Assembly: GCF_018613855.1 (NCBI RefSeq)
Contig: NZ_JAGGPK010000045.1
Coordinates: forward strand, 1 to 51,132
Source: Arthrobacter sp. ISL-30
GTDB taxonomy: Bacteria > Actinomycetota > Actinomycetes > Actinomycetales > Micrococcaceae
Length of the DNA: 51,132 nt
Direction of reading: 5' to 3'
Shown piece after piece: positions 48,613 through 51,132 of the stretch. The translations under genes were made by a program, and so were the position numbers. The notes below the pieces were generated by a model. The model made no database searches. It saw only the letters and a program-made list of their open reading frames with translations, and had not been told where the DNA came from. Position 1 is the stretch's first letter, and each line of letters opens with the position of its first letter.

Positions 48613-49340
48613 AGTGTCATTTCAAAGCTGTAGGAGTCGCCCCGGTACACGTGGTGCCCGGTCTCCACCATCCGGCCGGTATCGTCGACGGCGGTACGTT
48701 CCATCGTGACGAGGGCCGATCCCATCGCTGTCTCGAGTAGCGGAGCCTGATAGTCATTGGCCACCATTGCCCCAATGCGTTGGGAGGCCAGCCGGAAGTT
48801 GACCCCACCCCTGCGCAGGACGGCGTAAAGGCCTTCGGAGCTGAGGGTTTCTGCGTCGATCTTCGTGATGTCGTCCCGAACCCAGTTCTCCATGAGTGCC
48901 AACGGCTTTCCGCCGACTTTCCGTAGGCGGGTGAAGTGGTACACCTTGGAACCGGCGGGGAGCTGCAGCGTCGCAAGGGTTGGCTGGTCAGCTTCCTCAT
49001 GGGAGAAGCTCAGCACTTCCGTGGTGGGCTGCTTGCCGTTGTTGGTGAGGTCGTCGTACAAGCTTGAGAGCTCCAGCGGACGCCGTACCTGGCTGGAGAC
49101 CACCTGCGTTCCGACGCCACGCTTGCGCACGAGTAGCCCGCTGCGGACCAGCTCGTCCATTGCCTTGCGCATTGTGGGGCGGGACAGGTTGAGCCGTGCG
49201 GCCAGGTCGATCTCGTTGTCCAGACGACTTCCCGGTTCCAGGAGCCCGCTGTGGATCGCGGCTTCAATGCCTTGGACCACTTGATGGTAAAGCGGCACGG
49301 GGGAGGAGCGGTCAATGTGGAGGCTGAGTTGATTCGCCAT
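48600..49340 (-). CDS. iolR: GntR family regulator, probable inositol repressor IolR
   Basis: The 246-residue protein has an N-terminal winged helix of the GntR kind (VPLYHQVVQGIEAAIHSGLL, DLAARLNLSRPTMRKAMDEL) and a C-terminal UTRA ligand domain (VYHFTRLRKVGGKPLALMEN, GLYAVLRRGGVNFRLASQ, MERTAVDDTGRMVETGHHVY), which places it in the HutC/UTRA subgroup. A GntR-type IolR controls inositol genes in Corynebacterium. Here it is next to iolB and near matching operator-like motifs, so it is the probable repressor, relieved by an inositol intermediate. ATG 49340 has GGGAGAG close upstream; earlier starts give an atypical tail. It is transcribed together with iolB. Confidence 0.85.
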   Translation of the reverse strand: MANQLSLHIDRSSPVPLYHQVVQGIEAAIHSGLLEPGSRLDNEIDLAARLNLSRPTMRKAMDELVRSGLLVRKRGVGTQVVSSQVRRPLELSSLYDDLTNNGKQPTTEVLSFSHEEADQPTLATLQLPAGSKVYHFTRLRKVGGKPLALMENWVRDDITKIDAETLSSEGLYAVLRRGGVNFRLASQRIGAMVANDYQAPLLETAMGSALVTMERTAVDDTGRMVETGHHVYRGDSYSFEMTLVQR

Positions 49341-49410
49341 TGGCTCTCCCCTTGCTGCCCCGTCCAGGGCACCGTGGCTTTTCGAAACAAGGATTGTCTG
49401 CATATGTATG

Positions 49411-49424
49411 TTTGATAGGACATC
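49411..49424. promoter_or_regulatory. Predicted IolR operator 5 (gntR control region)
   Basis: TTTGATAGGACATC matches TTTGACAGGACATA at the iolC promoter in 12 of 14 bases. It is about 70 bases upstream of the gntR start, in a position for autoregulation. Confidence 0.5.
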
Positions 49425-49485
49425 CTGTTTTTGTTGATCATATCAGTGTCGCACGCCGCGTCAAGGCATGTGCTTCTGCTGCCTG

Positions 49486-49516
49486 CATGTTCTGACATTA
49501 AGACTAACCCTTGACA
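49486..49516 (+). promoter_or_regulatory. Weak operator-like motif and -35 before the MFS pseudogene
   Basis: CATGTTCTGACATTA at 49486-49500 resembles the reverse complement of the operator motif. TTGACA at 49511-49516 is a good -35; the -10 is unclear. This is probably the remains of a regulated transporter promoter. Confidence 0.4.
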
Positions 49517-49551
49517 GTGAAATTAGAGCGCTCTACAGCGACTGGCATCAC

Positions 49552-49587
49552 TCAGATGTCCCGTCATCCTCAGATGTCCCGTCATCC
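49552..49587 (+). repeat. 18-bp exact tandem duplication upstream of the MFS pseudogene
   Basis: TCAGATGTCCCGTCATCC occurs twice without a gap, followed by a partial third copy (TCAG). Confidence 0.93.
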
Positions 49588-49593
49588 TCAGCA

Positions 49594-49882
49594 GAGAGGC
49601 TCGCCGATCGCCTCGGCAGGCGGGGACCCTGCTTGTCTGTGCCGTGCTCTTCTTGGCGGGGGCATTGGGTTGTGCCATGGCCCCTACCCGTTCCCTTCAT
49701 GATCATGGCTCGCGTGGTGCTGGGCCTTGGTGTGGGCGCCGCTTGTGGTGGTCAACCTGGTGTCCCTGACTTTTGTTGCCAAGTTTGTTCCCGAGACAAA
49801 GGGCCGGTCCCTGGAGCAACTGGAGGCTCGCTTCCGCGGCGTATCCGAGGTGCAGGACGCGCCGGCAGTTCAGGCCCGCTAG
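49594..49882 (+). pseudogene. MFS sugar-transporter pseudogene (iolT-like)
   Basis: Read across frames, this segment keeps pieces of a sugar porter: ERLADRLGRRGTLLVCAV with LFLAGALGCAMAPT (helix 2-3 region), then after a frameshift FMIMARVVLGLGVGAA (helix 4), then a jump to the C-terminal end SLTFVAKFVPETKGRSLEQLE and a stop at 49880-49882. Start, helices 1 and 5-11 are missing. The pieces resemble iolT at 39849 but are not identical, so it is the relic of a second transporter, not a fresh copy. Confidence 0.85.
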
Positions 49883-49910
49883 CACCTGCCTGGGCTGGCC
49901 GTCCGCTCGC

Positions 49911-49916
49911 TAGGCT
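49911..49916 (+). promoter_or_regulatory. -10 box of the LOG-like gene (leaderless)
   Basis: TAGGCT, six bases, then ATG 49923. The spacer GGATCC is the same as at the IMPase-like gene (23465-23470). Confidence 0.55.
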
Positions 49917-49922
49917 GGATCC

Positions 49923-51065
49923 ATGAGTCCCTCAGGCGCTTTGAACCCCAGCCCACGCACCCTCGATATCCACAGCGTTGAGGAGTTCGACAAGCTGGTC
50001 GGCGCCGGTGCCGCGAGCATGCACGGTTGGCATGCCCAGTCCCTGGACCTGCGGGGAAGGTCCAGGGAGCTGGGCGCCTTGGACGCCCAAGGCGCCATTT
50101 TCCTGGGCTGCACCTTTGATGATGGGACGGAGGATTCGCTGCGCAGCCGCGGTGCGCTGATCTTCCCGAGGCTGCACGGCATTCCCTTCAACCCTTACCG
50201 GGGAACCCTCTACAGCGCGACGGAGCTCTACCAGAACATCGGCTCCAGCGAATACGAGGCAACACTCGATGCCCGTGTGTACGAGTGGAGCATCCTGCCC
50301 CGGCAGCGCGCGAGCCTGGATGCAACCCTTGCAGCCGCATTGCATGACCATGCTATTGGAGACGCCCTGGATGAGCTCCTGGTTGAGGGTGACTTCGCAG
50401 ATTCGGGGCTGGTGGGCGTTATGGGAGGGCACGCGGCGCAGCGGGGCGGCAATGATTTTGCCGAAGCCGCCCGGCTGGGTCGGCTCCTCGCCGCCTCGGG
50501 GCTCAGGGTGGCCACCGGCGGCGGGCCCGGAGCGATGGAGGCCGCCAACCTTGGTGCCTACCTGAGTGGACTGTCCGACGCCGACTTCGCCGTTGAGCTC
50601 GAGGCGCTCGCCGCGGTTCCCGGTTACCGGCCGTCGATCACGGCCTGGGCCCGAACAGCTGCGGACGTGGTACGCCGCCACCCGGAGGGGACGGGGTCGC
50701 TAGGCATCCCTACCTGGTTCTATGGACACGAACCGCCCAACCTCTTCGCCACGCATATCGCCAAGTATTTTGCCAACGCCCAACGCGAGGCTATCCTCCT
50801 GGAACTGTGCAACGGCGGAATCATCTTTTTGCCCGGTTCCGCGGGTACTGTCCAGGAAATCTTCCAGGACGCCTGCGAAAACTACTATGGTGCGCCCGAG
50901 ACCATCACTCCCATGGTGCTCGTAGGCCGTGAGCATTGGGAACACCGGTATCCCGCCTGGCCGATGCTGCAGAGCCTGGCCAAAGGCAGGCCCATGGGTG
51001 GGCGGATCTTCCTGGTGGATTCGGTGGAGGAGGCGCTCGCCGTCGTCTCCGCGCCCCCCAACTAG
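49923..51065 (+). CDS. LOG family (lysine decarboxylase-like) Rossmann protein
   Basis: The 380-residue protein carries a nucleotide-binding fold like that of LOG phosphoribohydrolases (cytokinin-riboside 5'-monophosphate enzymes and relatives): LVGVMGGHAAQRGGND near residue 160, GLRVATGGGPGAMEAANLG near residue 196, and PGSAGTVQEIFQD near residue 305, which stands for the usual PGGxGTxxE. The N-terminal ~150 residues are extra compared with short LOG proteins and resemble the longer bacterial group. The likely reaction is release of a base from a nucleotide; substrate unknown. ATG 49923 is leaderless by a TAGGCT box. Its 3' end overlaps the right copy of the terminal repeat. Confidence 0.82.
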   Translation: MSPSGALNPSPRTLDIHSVEEFDKLVGAGAASMHGWHAQSLDLRGRSRELGALDAQGAIFLGCTFDDGTEDSLRSRGALIFPRLHGIPFNPYRGTLYSATELYQNIGSSEYEATLDARVYEWSILPRQRASLDATLAAALHDHAIGDALDELLVEGDFADSGLVGVMGGHAAQRGGNDFAEAARLGRLLAASGLRVATGGGPGAMEAANLGAYLSGLSDADFAVELEALAAVPGYRPSITAWARTAADVVRRHPEGTGSLGIPTWFYGHEPPNLFATHIAKYFANAQREAILLELCNGGIIFLPGSAGTVQEIFQDACENYYGAPETITPMVLVGREHWEHRYPAWPMLQSLAKGRPMGGRIFLVDSVEEALAVVSAPPN

Positions 51066-51132
51066 TCCGAAAATGAGGTGGGCCAGTGTGTGGTGTGGGC
51101 AGGGTTGAGTGATCGGTGGGCGGCACCGGGTG
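51057..51132. repeat. Right copy of the terminal inverted repeat
   Basis: The reverse complement matches 32-106 except for one base indel. It begins in the last codons of the LOG-like gene and runs to the window edge, so the element continues beyond. Confidence 0.85.

Noticed and set aside
1..51132. A linear replicon with terminal inverted repeats
   Set aside because: The left end has 31 bases outside the repeat, the right copy is cut by the window edge, and the segment carries chromosomal genes (serC, sucCD, pcrA, a tRNA) with no terminal-protein or replication gene.

Overview
The window looks like chromosomal DNA of a high-GC actinobacterium of the Micrococcaceae (Arthrobacter, Paenarthrobacter or Pseudarthrobacter type). 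I infer this from protein content (an IdeR/DtxR regulator, NlpC/P60 enzymes behind c-di-AMP-type leaders, a Corynebacterium-like inositol locus), frequent GTG/TTG starts, and many genes that appear leaderless, with a TANNNT -10 box 6-7 bases before the start codon. No transposase, integrase, CRISPR array or rRNA is visible. Both ends of the window carry the same ~75-bp sequence in inverted orientation, which suggests the piece is bounded by copies of a dispersed repeat.

Layout. 1-5.4 kb: serC (minus), ideR, then three secreted cell-wall hydrolases (one M23, two NlpC/P60); two of them lie behind ydaO/yuaA-type (c-di-AMP) riboswitches. 5.6-9.7 kb: an HNH endonuclease, then a molybdenum-cofactor block (mobA, DUF6457-like gene, moeA, fdhD). 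9.9-16.3 kb: a GH38 alpha-mannosidase, a polar amino acid (cystine-like) ABC importer, and a 7-TM membrane protein. 16.3-20.8 kb: an XRE-like regulator divergent from an ABC-F protein and an ABC exporter, with a direct-repeat array and a possible attenuator between them. 20.9-30.1 kb: NUDIX and DUF6314 genes, tRNA-Arg(CCT), small membrane proteins, an inositol-monophosphatase-like enzyme with an acidic repeat, pcrA, a lipoprotein and sucCD.

30.1-49.9 kb is an inositol-catabolic island. It contains a Pro1 tautomerase, iolC, a Cgl0159-type aldolase, iolD, iolA, an iolE-type gene, iolG, iolH, an MFS transporter (iolT), a ribose-type ABC importer, two more Gfo/Idh/MocA dehydrogenases, a hydroxypyruvate-isomerase-like gene, iolB and a GntR regulator (probable iolR). 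Together these give uptake by two systems, oxidation to inosose, dehydration, ring opening (IolD), isomerisation (IolB), phosphorylation (IolC), aldol cleavage and semialdehyde oxidation (IolA), whose products reach the TCA cycle. A recurring TGTCAGGACA-like motif sits on the promoters of the tautomerase, iolC and ABC-transporter units and near gntR, and is the likely IolR operator. The island shows decay: a LacI-family pseudogene at its left edge, an MFS pseudogene at its right edge, and a dehydrogenase with a shifted C-terminus. The window ends with a LOG-like protein.

The observations I rate highest are the IolR operator set including the tautomerase, the nested hairpins and iterons around the ABC-F gene, the c-di-AMP leaders over duplicated hydrolases, the terminal inverted repeat, and the unusual number of 15-19 bp tandem duplications.
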